Source of the DNA: Nocardioides sp.
Lineage (GTDB): Bacteria > Actinomycetota > Actinomycetes > Propionibacteriales > Nocardioidaceae
NCBI GenBank assembly: GCA_025924815.1
Contig: JAICHQ010000012.1
Coordinates: 1 to 51,785, forward strand
Direction: 5' to 3'
DNA: 51,785 bases
Position numbers and translations under genes: made by a program. The notes beneath the pieces were generated by a model. The model worked only from the letters and a program-made list of their open reading frames with translations. It did not search any database and had not been told where the DNA came from. Shown here one piece after another: positions 15,931-24,000 of this stretch (position 1 is its first letter; the number at the start of each line of letters is the position of its first letter).

Positions 15931-16902
15931 ATGGGAATCAGATCGCTGTCATCACGTGGTCGGGTCCTCGCGGGAGCGATGGCCCTGCTGACGCCGATGG
16001 CACTCGTGTCCGTGGCGGAGTCCGCTCAGGCGGTGCCGACCCCGGTCACTTGGACGGTGCTGGTCGGCAACCAGACCGCCACCATGTCCATCCAGGGCCA
16101 GCGCTTCCTGCCAGGGGACATCACGATCGACGCCGGGGACTCCGTCACCTGGAAGGCGAACTCCGCAGAGATCCACACAGTCACCTTCTTCGCCGACGGA
16201 GCACCGCAGGCGACGCTCCCGCCGCTGAACCCGACCGATGTCCTCCAGACCACGCGGCAGGGCGGCGACACGATGCAGGCCGGGACGTACTTCAACTCCG
16301 GCATCCTCACCACCGAGTCCACCGCGGCCCCACTGCCCGTGCCGGCGTACTCCAGATACACCCTGGCGTTCCCCGACGCCGGTACCTACAACTACTACTG
16401 CCTGGTGCACGGCGTGATGATGCGCGGCATCGTCCACGTGCAGGCCGGCGGCGCGCCATACCCGGTGACGCAGGACCAGATCGACGCCGACGCAGCCTGG
16501 GAGGCTGGCGCCATCATCGCCGACGGGCGGAGCCACTGGCAGGCGCTGGCGGCTGAGGCCGGCCGGCACAAGGTGTTCATGGGCTTCGACGACGGCGTCT
16601 CGATGCTGATGCGCTTCGTGAACCGCCGGGTCGTGATCCACAAGGGTGAGCGGGTCAGGTTCCTCAACACCCGGTCCATGGGCGCGCCGCACACGATCAC
16701 CTTCGGCCGGGTGCCGACAGGACCGGCGATCTTCACGCCGTCCGGAGACCCGACGAGGTTCCGCGGTGGCAACCTGCACTCGGGCATCATGCCCCCGGGG
16801 ACGAAGTACGTCGTGACCTTCAACAAGGTGGGCAAGTTCCACTACGTCTGCGCCCTCCACCGGGGCATGGGCATGAAGGGCGTGGTCGTCGTCAAGAGGT
16901 AG
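15931..16902 (+). CDS. Secreted double-cupredoxin copper protein
   Basis: The protein has 323 residues with a signal peptide (about 1-35, AQA cleavage site) and two plastocyanin-like domains. Domain 1 (about 45-170) has the first His in HTVTFF and the cluster YYCLVHGVMM. Domain 2 (about 210-323) has HTITFG and YVCALHRGMGM. Each therefore keeps the Cys-x2-His-x3/4-Met arrangement of a type 1 copper site. It probably carries electrons or stores copper outside the membrane. The ATG follows an AGGGGA ribosome site by 6 nt. No partner oxidase or copper exporter lies nearby. It converges with the response regulator, leaving a 3-bp gap. Confidence 0.85.
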   Translation: MGIRSLSSRGRVLAGAMALLTPMALVSVAESAQAVPTPVTWTVLVGNQTATMSIQGQRFLPGDITIDAGDSVTWKANSAEIHTVTFFADGAPQATLPPLNPTDVLQTTRQGGDTMQAGTYFNSGILTTESTAAPLPVPAYSRYTLAFPDAGTYNYYCLVHGVMMRGIVHVQAGGAPYPVTQDQIDADAAWEAGAIIADGRSHWQALAAEAGRHKVFMGFDDGVSMLMRFVNRRVVIHKGERVRFLNTRSMGAPHTITFGRVPTGPAIFTPSGDPTRFRGGNLHSGIMPPGTKYVVTFNKVGKFHYVCALHRGMGMKGVVVVKR

Positions 16903-16905
16903 GAG

Positions 16906-17580
16906 CTACAGCAGGCGGCGGTCGGAGGCCCACCTGGTCAGCTCGTGGCGCGAGGAGAGCTGGAGCTTGCGCAGCACGCTGGACATGTGGGTCTCCACCG
17001 TCTTGATGGAGATGAACAGCTCACGCGCGACCTCCTTGTAGGCGTAGCCGCGCGCGATCAGACGCATCACCTCGCGCTCACGCTCGGTGAGGCGGTCGAG
17101 GTCCTCGTCTACGGCGGCGATCTCGATGGTGCCGGCGAAGGCGTCGAGCACGAACCCCGCGAGCCGCGGCGAGAAGACGGCGTCGTTCTCCGACACGCGA
17201 CGGATGGCGTCGACCAGCTCGGGTCCTGTGATGGTCTTGGTGACGTAGCCGCGGGCGCCGGACCGGATCGTGCCGATCACGTCCTCGGCGGCGTCGGAGA
17301 CCGACAGCGCGAGGAACTTCGGCGCCTCCGCGGCGGTCATGGACGTCCACAGCCGCCTCATCACCTCGGCGCCACCGCCGCCGGGCAGGTGCACGTCGAG
17401 CAGCACGACGTCGGGGCGATGCTCGGCGATCGCGACCACGGCCTCGTCGACGTCGGCGGCCTCGGCGACGATGTCGACCGGATGTCCGGCCGCGCTGCCG
17501 AGCTCCGCGCGTACCCCGGCGCGGAACATCGCGTGGTCGTCGACGATCAGGACACGGACGGCGCTGCTGGTCTGGCTCAC
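16906..17580 (-). CDS. NarL/LuxR-type response regulator
   Basis: The regulator (224 residues) has a receiver domain at residues 8-130, with acidic residues in LIVDDHAMFR, the phospho-acceptor Asp 62 in VVLLDVHLP and the conserved Lys in YVTKTI. A LuxR-type helix-turn-helix follows at about 160-215 (LTEREREVMRLIARG, then the recognition helix region SIKTVETHMSSVLRKL). The start is a GTG that overlaps the stop of the upstream kinase (GTGA), so the two are translationally coupled and form one two-component system. Confidence 0.94.
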   Translation of the reverse strand: MSQTSSAVRVLIVDDHAMFRAGVRAELGSAAGHPVDIVAEAADVDEAVVAIAEHRPDVVLLDVHLPGGGGAEVMRRLWTSMTAAEAPKFLALSVSDAAEDVIGTIRSGARGYVTKTITGPELVDAIRRVSENDAVFSPRLAGFVLDAFAGTIEIAAVDEDLDRLTEREREVMRLIARGYAYKEVARELFISIKTVETHMSSVLRKLQLSSRHELTRWASDRRLL

Positions 17581-18863
17581 GGAGTGCTCTCCTGTCGGGC
17601 CTGTCCGGGCTGTCGCGGCAGCGTCAGCCGCACCTCGGTTCCCGTCTCGGGCGTGGAGCGGATCTCGGCGGTGCCACCGTGACGGGTCATCCGGTCCAGG
17701 ATGCTGTTGCGGACACCTTGCCGGTCGGCCGGCACCGTCTGCGGGTCGAAGCCGGTGCCGCGGTCGCGGACGAAGACCTCGACGCGGTCCGGCGCGACCT
17801 CCGCATAGAGGTCGACGACGGGGGTGCCGGCGTGCTTCGCGGCGTTGGCCACGGCCTCGCGCGCGGCTGCGACCACTGGCCCCACCCCCTCGTCGAGGTC
17901 GGTGTCACCGACGGTCACCAGCTCGACGTCGACCCCGTAGGTGTCCTCGATCTCACGGACCACCTCGCGCAGCGCCCCGACGAGGGTGCCGCCGTCGGGC
18001 GTGGCGTCGAAGAGCCACGCCCGCAGGTCGCGCTCCTGCGAGCGCGCGAGCCGGGCGACGGCGGGGCCGTCGGCGGCGTTCTTCTGGATCAGGGCCAGGG
18101 TCTGCAGCACGGAGTCGTGGAGGTGGGCGGCCAGATCGGCGCGCTCCTGGGTGCGCACGCGCTCGGCACGCTCGGCGCTGAGGTCGCTGGTCAGCCGCCA
18201 CACCCAGGGCCCGAGGATGATCGCCAGCCCGATGCCTCCCAGCGCGGCGGAGAACAGGACGTCGGCCACCTGCTGGACCTGGCCGTGGCGTACGGCGAAC
18301 AACGCCATGGACCCGGCGATCAGGGCGAAGCCCGCCCCGACCCGGAGGTACGCCGCCCAGCCGCCGCCGCCGAACACCGCGCGGACCGGGTTGACCTTCT
18401 CGGACTGGTCGAGCCAACGGGATCGCTGAGCCTCGTCGGCCTGGCGCCACAGGAGCCCGAAGCCGAGCACGGCCAGGACGACCGCCCAGAGCAGGATGCC
18501 CTGGCCGCCGAAGATCGCCTCGGCCGTGAGCACCAGCCCGAGACCGAGCGCGACCAGGGCGATCGCCGGGCCGGAGTCCGCGAGGCGCCGCATCCGGCCG
18601 GGCCGCCGGCCCTGCCGGGCGGCGCTCTCCAGCCCGGGCGCCTCGCGGTCGAACGGCTGCGCCGGCAGCACCAGCCACAACCCGGCGTAGAACAGCACGC
18701 CGCTGCCGCCGAGCACCGCCAGCACCAGGAAGGCTGCCCGCACCCAGACCGCGGGCAGCCCGAGGTGACGCGCGAGCCCACCCGCGACACCGCCGATGAT
18801 GGGCTGGCCGGTATCGCGGTAGGCCTTGCGCGCGGGGCGCTCGGTGACGGGGAGGGTTGTCAT
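17577..18863 (-). CDS. PspC-domain sensor histidine kinase (HisKA_3 type)
   Basis: The kinase (428 residues) begins with a PspC domain (about 12-68, GGVAGGLARHLGLPAVWVR), followed by several membrane spans (about 98-115, 122-138, 172-190, 203-220) and the dimerisation/phospho-acceptor helix with His 249 in LAAHLHDSVLQTL. A GHKL ATPase domain follows: AAREAVANAAKH (N box), VRDRGTGFDP (G1), GTEVRLTLP at the end. It phosphorylates the coupled NarL-type regulator. PspC modules and a divergent PspC/LiaF-like neighbour point to envelope-stress sensing. The open frame runs far upstream, but ATG 18863 has a GGAGGAG site and the correct domain start. Confidence 0.92.
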   Translation of the reverse strand: MTTLPVTERPARKAYRDTGQPIIGGVAGGLARHLGLPAVWVRAAFLVLAVLGGSGVLFYAGLWLVLPAQPFDREAPGLESAARQGRRPGRMRRLADSGPAIALVALGLGLVLTAEAIFGGQGILLWAVVLAVLGFGLLWRQADEAQRSRWLDQSEKVNPVRAVFGGGGWAAYLRVGAGFALIAGSMALFAVRHGQVQQVADVLFSAALGGIGLAIILGPWVWRLTSDLSAERAERVRTQERADLAAHLHDSVLQTLALIQKNAADGPAVARLARSQERDLRAWLFDATPDGGTLVGALREVVREIEDTYGVDVELVTVGDTDLDEGVGPVVAAAREAVANAAKHAGTPVVDLYAEVAPDRVEVFVRDRGTGFDPQTVPADRQGVRNSILDRMTRHGGTAEIRSTPETGTEVRLTLPRQPGQARQESTP

Positions 18864-18998
18864 GACTCCTCCATCGTCGCAGGTCGGCGGGGCCCCGACC
18901 ACGAGGACGACCCCCGGTCGTACCCTGAGCCGCTGCCCCGGGGACGCGGGCCTGACCAGGGGTTCCCCCGATGGTGCGCGGCCGGGAGGTGACGCACG

Positions 18999-20171
18999 GT
19001 GGATGACATGAGCACCACACCACCCGACACCTCCTCGCCCCCGAGCCCCGACCCCGTCCCACACCCGGGCGACTCCGGCCCGCGCGTGGGATGGGACGAC
19101 CTGCGCGACCTCGCGCGCATCCGGCGCAGCCGCACCGACCGCAAGGTCGCCGGCGTCGCCGGCGGGCTCGGTCGCCACCTCGACATCGACCCGGTGATCC
19201 TGCGGGTGGCGTTCGTGGTGCTGACCTTCTTCGGCGGCGTCGGCCTGCTGGTCTACGTCGCGCTGTGGCTCCTGCTGCCCGAGGACGGCAGCGACTGGGC
19301 GAAGATCAAGCTCGACCGGCGCAGCCGCGCCGCCGCGCTGATGATCGTCGGCGTCCTGGCCCTGCTCCTGCTGTTCTCCCAGGGCTGGTGGGGTGACAGC
19401 GGCTTCCTGTTCATCAGCCTCGTGATCGTCCTGGGCGCGGTGGTGCTGTCCACCCAGCTGCCCAAGCGCGGCGACCGGCCGACGCCGCCGCCGGCCGTGT
19501 CGGCGTCGCCGTACCTCCCGCCGTCGTACGCCGTGCCGGAGCAGCCGCGTCCGGTCAACCCGCGGAAGAGGGGGCCGGTCCTCTTCTGGTTCGCCCTGGC
19601 CGTGATGGCCGTCGCCCTCGGAGGACTCGGCATCGCCGATCTGGCCGGCGCCGACGTCGCCCCCTCGGCGTACCCCGCGACGGCGCTGGGTCTCAGCGCC
19701 GCCTTCCTCCTGCTCGGCTCGTTCTTCGGGCGGGCCGGCGGGCTGATCCTGGTGGGTCTGGTGGCGACGTTCGCCACCGTCGGCAGCACGGTCGCCGACC
19801 GGTGGGACCCGCACACCACCACGGAGGTGCCGGTCAGCGCGTCGCAGGTGCGGGCGGAGTACACGATGGACGTCGGCGAGCTGGTCCTCGACCTCACCGA
19901 CGTCGCGGACCCCCAGGCCCTGGACGGGCGCACGATCCACGTCACCGGCAACGTCGGACACCTCGACATCCGGGTCCCCGCGGGGATGTCCGTCGTCGCG
20001 AACACCGACGTGACCGGGATCGGCGGGATCAACGCCCTCGGCCGTGACGGAGGCGGCATCGACACCTCCCTGACCGCCGTGCACCACGCCGGTCCCGGCG
20101 CACCACAGCTGACCATCGACGCCGACCTCCACCTGGGCGGCATCGACGTGCACACCGTGGCCGACCAGTGA
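18999..20171 (+). CDS. PspC-domain / LiaF-like membrane protein
   Basis: The protein has 390 residues: a Pro/Ser-rich N-terminus, a PspC domain at about 40-90 (KVAGVAGGLGRHLDIDPVILR), further hydrophobic spans (about 106-120, 128-145, 190-210, 225-260), and a C-terminal extracytoplasmic beta-rich domain like the toastrack/LiaF C-terminus (VGHLDIRVPAGMSVVANTDV). It is divergent from the PspC kinase gene (135-bp shared region), so it is probably a sensor partner or a target of that system. GTG 18999 has GGGAGG 9 nt upstream; ATG 19008 is a weaker alternative. Confidence 0.85.
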   Translation: MDDMSTTPPDTSSPPSPDPVPHPGDSGPRVGWDDLRDLARIRRSRTDRKVAGVAGGLGRHLDIDPVILRVAFVVLTFFGGVGLLVYVALWLLLPEDGSDWAKIKLDRRSRAAALMIVGVLALLLLFSQGWWGDSGFLFISLVIVLGAVVLSTQLPKRGDRPTPPPAVSASPYLPPSYAVPEQPRPVNPRKRGPVLFWFALAVMAVALGGLGIADLAGADVAPSAYPATALGLSAAFLLLGSFFGRAGGLILVGLVATFATVGSTVADRWDPHTTTEVPVSASQVRAEYTMDVGELVLDLTDVADPQALDGRTIHVTGNVGHLDIRVPAGMSVVANTDVTGIGGINALGRDGGGIDTSLTAVHHAGPGAPQLTIDADLHLGGIDVHTVADQ

Positions 20172-20210
20172 CCTCCACCCACCCGACATCCACCAGCGAC
20201 GGAGCAGACC

Positions 20211-20471
20211 ATGAGTGACCACCCCACCGACACCACCCGGCCCCTCGCAGAGCCCGGACGACGCAGATTCGCCGCGGGACTCCACCCCATCAACATCGGC
20301 CACCTGGTGATGGGGGTCGCCTTCCTGGGGATGCTGGTGATCTGGGTCCTGATCGAGTCCGGCGCGGCGGAGTCCTCCGACCTGCGTTGGCTGCTGCCCA
20401 TCCCCTGGGTCGCGGCCGGAGCCGCCGGGCTGGTCGCGACGGCGCCCCGGCTGCGCGGCACCCGGGACTGA
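20211..20471 (+). CDS. Small two-span membrane protein
   Basis: This 86-residue protein has a polar N-terminus and two predicted membrane helices at about 30-48 and 60-77. A GGAG ribosome site lies 6 nt before the ATG, and the gene lies 39 bp behind the PspC/LiaF-like gene on the same strand, so the two probably share a transcript. No family is recognised; context suggests an accessory membrane component. The stop is 1 bp from the convergent brkB-like stop. Confidence 0.75.
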   Translation: MSDHPTDTTRPLAEPGRRRFAAGLHPINIGHLVMGVAFLGMLVIWVLIESGAAESSDLRWLLPIPWVAAGAAGLVATAPRLRGTRD

Positions 20472-20472
20472 G

Positions 20473-21480
20473 CTACAGCCGCTCGTCCGGCAGCCGGATC
20501 TCTCCGGTGTCGGGGTCGCGGAAGGTGACCTCGATCGAGCCGATCGACTTGTGCTGCTGGGAGCGGGCGTAGCCGGCATAGGCCCGGAGGTCGGCGTCGG
20601 TCAGGTCGGTGTTGTCGGTGAAGAGGCTGGCCAGCGAGCGTGGCCACAGTCGGCGCGCCAGCACGACATTGACCTCGATGCCCAGCACGCCCATCACCGA
20701 CGCCAGGTAGATGATCCCGATCAGACCGAGCACCAGCGCGAACGTGCCGTTCATGCCGCTGGTCTCCCTGATCACGCGGTCGGTGTACACGGTCCCGGCG
20801 TACTGCAGGGCCTGCCACAGCACCGCCGTGGTGAAGGCACCGGGGGCGGAGCGGACGAGGTGGTCGCGGCGAGCCGTGGAGATCCGGAAGATCACCGTCA
20901 GCACGGTGCCGAGCACCAGCACTGTGAGCAGCCGGACCAGCCAGCCGAGCGTGTCGTTGGCCCGGGTGCCGAACGTCTCGGTGTCGGTCCCGAGGGTGGA
21001 CACCGTCGTGATCCCGATGATCGCCGCACCGGTCGTCACCAGCAGCAGGAGGCTGCGCAGGCGCAGCGTGATCGGGTTGGGACGGCGGTTGCGGGGCACG
21101 GCCCACGCGACGTTGTTGGCGTTCTGCAGGGCCTGGCCGAGTCCGAGCGAGCCGTAGAGCGCGGCGACCGAGCCGATCACCACCCCCGGCACGGAGCCCT
21201 TCAGCCCACCCGGGCGGCCGAGCTGGTCGCCGACGATCGGGAAGTTCGCCAGCGCCGAGTCGAGGATCCGGCTCGCCAGCCCCGGGTCGCTCTGGAGGAC
21301 GAAGCCGAGGATCGAGCTGCCGAGCAGCAGCAGGGGGAAGATCGCGATGAACGCGTAGTAGGTGATCGTCGCGGCCAGGTAGTTCCCCTGGTCGTCGACG
21401 AACTTGTACCAGATCGCGAGCGGGACGCCCAGCACCGCGAACCGCCGCTGGCTGCGGTCGAGCCCGGAGACGAGTCCCAC
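20473..21480 (-). CDS. YihY/BrkB family membrane protein
   Basis: The protein (335 residues) has the YihY/virulence factor BrkB architecture: about six membrane spans, the conserved early segment LAATITYYAFIAIFPLLL near residue 35, and the GMNGTFALVLGLIGIIYLAS block near 250. A polar C-terminus of about 50 residues follows. The family is polytopic and of uncertain biochemical role; older reports calling it RNase BN were not upheld. The start is a GTG with TACGGT exactly 6 nt upstream, suggesting a leaderless message. The divergent neighbour is the YbaK-type gene. Confidence 0.92.
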   Translation of the reverse strand: MGLVSGLDRSQRRFAVLGVPLAIWYKFVDDQGNYLAATITYYAFIAIFPLLLLGSSILGFVLQSDPGLASRILDSALANFPIVGDQLGRPGGLKGSVPGVVIGSVAALYGSLGLGQALQNANNVAWAVPRNRRPNPITLRLRSLLLLVTTGAAIIGITTVSTLGTDTETFGTRANDTLGWLVRLLTVLVLGTVLTVIFRISTARRDHLVRSAPGAFTTAVLWQALQYAGTVYTDRVIRETSGMNGTFALVLGLIGIIYLASVMGVLGIEVNVVLARRLWPRSLASLFTDNTDLTDADLRAYAGYARSQQHKSIGSIEVTFRDPDTGEIRLPDERL

Positions 21481-21492
21481 GCACGCACCGTA
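21481..21492 (-). promoter_or_regulatory. Probable leaderless promoter (-10) of the brkB-like gene
   Basis: TACGGT (21492-21487) followed by six bases and GTG at 21480. No ribosome site precedes the GTG. Confidence 0.5.
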
Positions 21493-21521
21493 GCCGCGAC
21501 CCGACGTGTCACAGTGACGGC

Positions 21522-22064
21522 ATGCCGCTGCCGCGCCTGGGCTCGCTGGAGTCGCTCCCCGTCCTCTCCCACCCCGACCTGAGGGCCGCCCCGGTCTTCG
21601 CGGCCCTGCGCGACTGGCCGGCCGCGCCGGACGTGGCCGTCGTCGAGATCGACCCGGCCCTGGCCGACACCGCCGCGATGTCCGAGGCCTACGACGTCCC
21701 GATGGCTTGGGGCGCCAACTGCGTGGTCGTGATGGGCAGGCGGGAAGGCCAGGAGCGCCTGGCCGCCTGCGTCGTGCGCGCCGACACCCGGGCCGACGTC
21801 AACAACCTGGTCAAGCGCACGCTCGACGTACGCAAGTGCTCGTTCCTCTCGATGGACCGGGCCGTCGCGGAGTCCGGGATGGAGTACGGCGGGATCACGC
21901 CCCTCGGGCTGCCCGCCGGCTGGCGGGTGCTGGTCGACGAGGCGTGCCTGTCGATCGAGACCGCCGTGATCGGCTCCGGCGTACGCCGCTCCAAGCTGCT
22001 GGTCCCGGGCCGCCTGCTGGGCGAGCTCCCGGGCGCGGAGGTGCTGGCGGGCCTCGGCCGCTGA
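21522..22064 (+). CDS. YbaK/EbsC-type aminoacyl-tRNA deacylase
   Basis: The protein (180 residues) matches the YbaK/prolyl-tRNA-synthetase-associated domain, which hydrolyses misacylated tRNA such as Cys-tRNA(Pro) or Ala-tRNA(Pro). The fold is indicated by GANCVVVMG near residue 65, the conserved substrate-loop region VNNLVKRTLDVRKCSFLSM with its Lys near 98, and the signature GGITPLGLP near 127. Which tRNA it edits cannot be told from sequence. The region before the ATG contains GTCACAGTGAC but no ribosome site. Confidence 0.85.
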   Translation: MPLPRLGSLESLPVLSHPDLRAAPVFAALRDWPAAPDVAVVEIDPALADTAAMSEAYDVPMAWGANCVVVMGRREGQERLAACVVRADTRADVNNLVKRTLDVRKCSFLSMDRAVAESGMEYGGITPLGLPAGWRVLVDEACLSIETAVIGSGVRRSKLLVPGRLLGELPGAEVLAGLGR

Positions 22065-22127
22065 CCTTCGGCCGATCCCGTGACAACCTGAGCCCGCCCC
22101 CACCCGCTCTTGACTGGTGGAGGACCC

Positions 22128-22646
22128 ATGAGCGAGGTGGCGGTGGCTGCGGAGCCGAGCGGCGCGGAGCGGTTCGACGCGTTCGTCGCCGCGCGTGGCT
22201 CAGCCCTGTGGCGCAGCGCCTGGCTGCTGACCGGTGACCGGCACCTGGCCGAGGACCTCGTGCAGTCGGCGTTGGCCAAGGCCTGGCCGAAGTGGAAGGG
22301 CATCGAGGACGAGGGCCGGTTCGAGGCATACGTCCGACGCACCCTCTTCACGACGTACGTCGCCTGGTGGCGCCGGAAGTGGAACGGTGAGCGACCCACG
22401 GAGCGCCTGCCCGAGCGCGCCGCGGCGGCACCCGACTCCGACCTGGGTCGTGACCTGATGACGGCGATGGCCGGGCTGCCCCGGATGCAGCGGGCGGTCG
22501 TCGTCTGCCGTTGGTTCGAGGACCTGTCCGAGGCCGAGACCGCCGAGCGACTCGGCATCGCGGTCGGCACGGTCAAGAGCCACTGCTCGCGGGCCCTGGC
22601 CGCCCTGCGGACCTCGCCACACCTGAGGGAGCAGCTCGATGACTGA
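22128..22646 (+). CDS. SigE-family ECF RNA polymerase sigma factor
   Basis: The sigma factor has 172 residues. Region 2 covers about residues 15-80 (LLTGDRHLAEDLVQSALAKA is the core-binding helix, and YVRRTLFTTYVAWWRRK matches 2.3-2.4). Region 4 covers about 110-165 (LPRMQRAVVVCRWFEDLS, then the helix-turn-helix with SEAETAERLGIAVGTVKSH). Size and motifs match the actinobacterial SigE-type subgroup (TIGR02983-like). ATG 22128 has GGAGG 4 nt upstream. Its last 8 bp overlap the next gene, so the two products are made together. Confidence 0.93.
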   Translation: MSEVAVAAEPSGAERFDAFVAARGSALWRSAWLLTGDRHLAEDLVQSALAKAWPKWKGIEDEGRFEAYVRRTLFTTYVAWWRRKWNGERPTERLPERAAAAPDSDLGRDLMTAMAGLPRMQRAVVVCRWFEDLSEAETAERLGIAVGTVKSHCSRALAALRTSPHLREQLDD

Positions 22647-23949
22647 CCAGTCGCACCTCCGGGACGCCCTGCAGGCTGCCGTCCCCGAGCCACCGGACGA
22701 GCTCGGGCGGGGGCCGGCGGCACGGACCCGCTCGGCCCGGCAGCGCCGCGGACGACGGGTCGTGGCCGGAGGGGTCGCCGCTGCCGTCCTCGTCGGAGGT
22801 GCCGGGATCTGGGTGATGCAGCGAGGCGAGTCCGGACCGACCGTGGCCGGCACCGGGGCCGCGGCCTGTCGCGCACTCGTCCACCAGGTCGAGGCGGGCA
22901 CCCTCGCGGACAGCCGCGTCGTCGACGGAGCGACTGCCGCCCGGTGGCTCGGTGAGATCCCCACACAGGCCACCCCGACGGACTACCGGGACGACCGTCA
23001 GGTCACGGTGTGCGTCACCTCGCACAGGACGACGTGGGCGACGTACGTCGTCGGGAGAGGCCAGGCGGAGCAGGTGACCGCCGGCGGGTACAACCAGGGG
23101 CCGGGCAGCGTGGTCTCGGTGATGTCCGAACTCGACAGGCTGCGCACCGGAGGAGCTCCCGTCACCGACGCGGCGTTCAGCTGCTCGGGGCCGCCGACCG
23201 AGCGGTACCCCGACGTGACCCGCGACCTTCCGGAGGGCGCGACTGCCGCGAAGATCTGCTTCGACAGCCCGTTCTACACGCCGAAGCTGGTGCTGACCCA
23301 GCACGTCGACCAGGTGGTGGCCGCGGTGAACGCGACCCGCATCGGCTACTCCAGCCCGGACGTCAACTGTTCCCCGGGGGACGGCGACTACGGCTACAGC
23401 CTCGTCCTGCGATACCCCGACGGCACGAGGAGGGCGACAGCCGAGACCTGTCGCGGCCTGATCGTCGGCCAGGTGACTCGCGCCGGCGACGAGCTCGACC
23501 ACACGTTCACGCGCCTGCTCGAGCACCAGGCACTGGACACGCAGACGTTCCATCCCGCTCCCGCGTGCACGGCCGCGCCACAGTCGCGTCCGACTGGCGT
23601 CGGCGACGTGCGCCACCTGGTCGGCTTCCGCTACTGCGCCCCCCACACGTCCGGGACCGGGACGTCTCCGGGCGGACCCGGGATGCAGCGCATGCAGCTG
23701 TGGGGATCGGGGTTCCTCGGCGCGACCACCCAGCCAGAGGGACTCTGTTCCCGTCCGGGCGATGGACTGCCCTACCTGAGCCTCAGTGACGTCTGGGGCA
23801 ACGTCTTCACCATGACCATCGAATCCTGCGGACGCCGGGAGTACCCCGCGATCCTCGCCCCCGACGGCCGGCACGTCATCCATCCCCTCGGCGAGGGCGG
23901 CCCGTCGATCGACGGACTGCTCCGGCAGTTGGCCGCCGAGTCGCACTGA
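22639..23949 (+). CDS. Single-span membrane protein coupled to the SigE-family sigma factor
   Basis: The protein has 436 residues: a short cytoplasmic N-terminus (1-40) rich in Arg just before the membrane, one helix at about 41-60, and a large external domain with several Cys and no family I recognise. The start overlaps the sigma factor stop by 8 bp. It has no zinc-binding anti-sigma motif. The cytoplasmic part is short for a classical anti-sigma factor, but this position is typical of a sigma regulator. Module order and position match the C-terminal half of the fused protein at 7234-9072. Confidence 0.8.
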   Translation: MTDQSHLRDALQAAVPEPPDELGRGPAARTRSARQRRGRRVVAGGVAAAVLVGGAGIWVMQRGESGPTVAGTGAAACRALVHQVEAGTLADSRVVDGATAARWLGEIPTQATPTDYRDDRQVTVCVTSHRTTWATYVVGRGQAEQVTAGGYNQGPGSVVSVMSELDRLRTGGAPVTDAAFSCSGPPTERYPDVTRDLPEGATAAKICFDSPFYTPKLVLTQHVDQVVAAVNATRIGYSSPDVNCSPGDGDYGYSLVLRYPDGTRRATAETCRGLIVGQVTRAGDELDHTFTRLLEHQALDTQTFHPAPACTAAPQSRPTGVGDVRHLVGFRYCAPHTSGTGTSPGGPGMQRMQLWGSGFLGATTQPEGLCSRPGDGLPYLSLSDVWGNVFTMTIESCGRREYPAILAPDGRHVIHPLGEGGPSIDGLLRQLAAESH

Positions 23950-23972
23950 GGAGCCGCCCGATCTTGCGACCG

Positions 23973-23989
23973 TGACAGCGGTTCTGTCA
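23973..23989. promoter_or_regulatory. Operator TGACAG-N5-CTGTCA (copy 1) before the LLM oxidoreductase
   Basis: This perfect inverted repeat of 6-bp arms with a 5-bp centre ends 11 nt before the GTG start. Copy 2 at 28581-28597 has identical arms and spacing, also 11 nt before a start codon. The right arm overlaps a possible -10 (CAGAGT), a position suited to repression. Confidence 0.75.
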
Positions 23990-24000
23990 GAGTCGGGAGC

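Noticed and set aside
18864..20579. Minus-strand extension of the histidine kinase frame across the PspC gene
   Set aside because: The extension is antisense to the PspC/LiaF-like gene and lacks any domain; the kinase has a good start at 18863.
21508..21518. GTCAC-A-GTGAC palindrome between the brkB-like and YbaK genes
   Set aside because: Only 5-bp arms, with no second copy and no supporting geometry, so it is left as a chance possibility.
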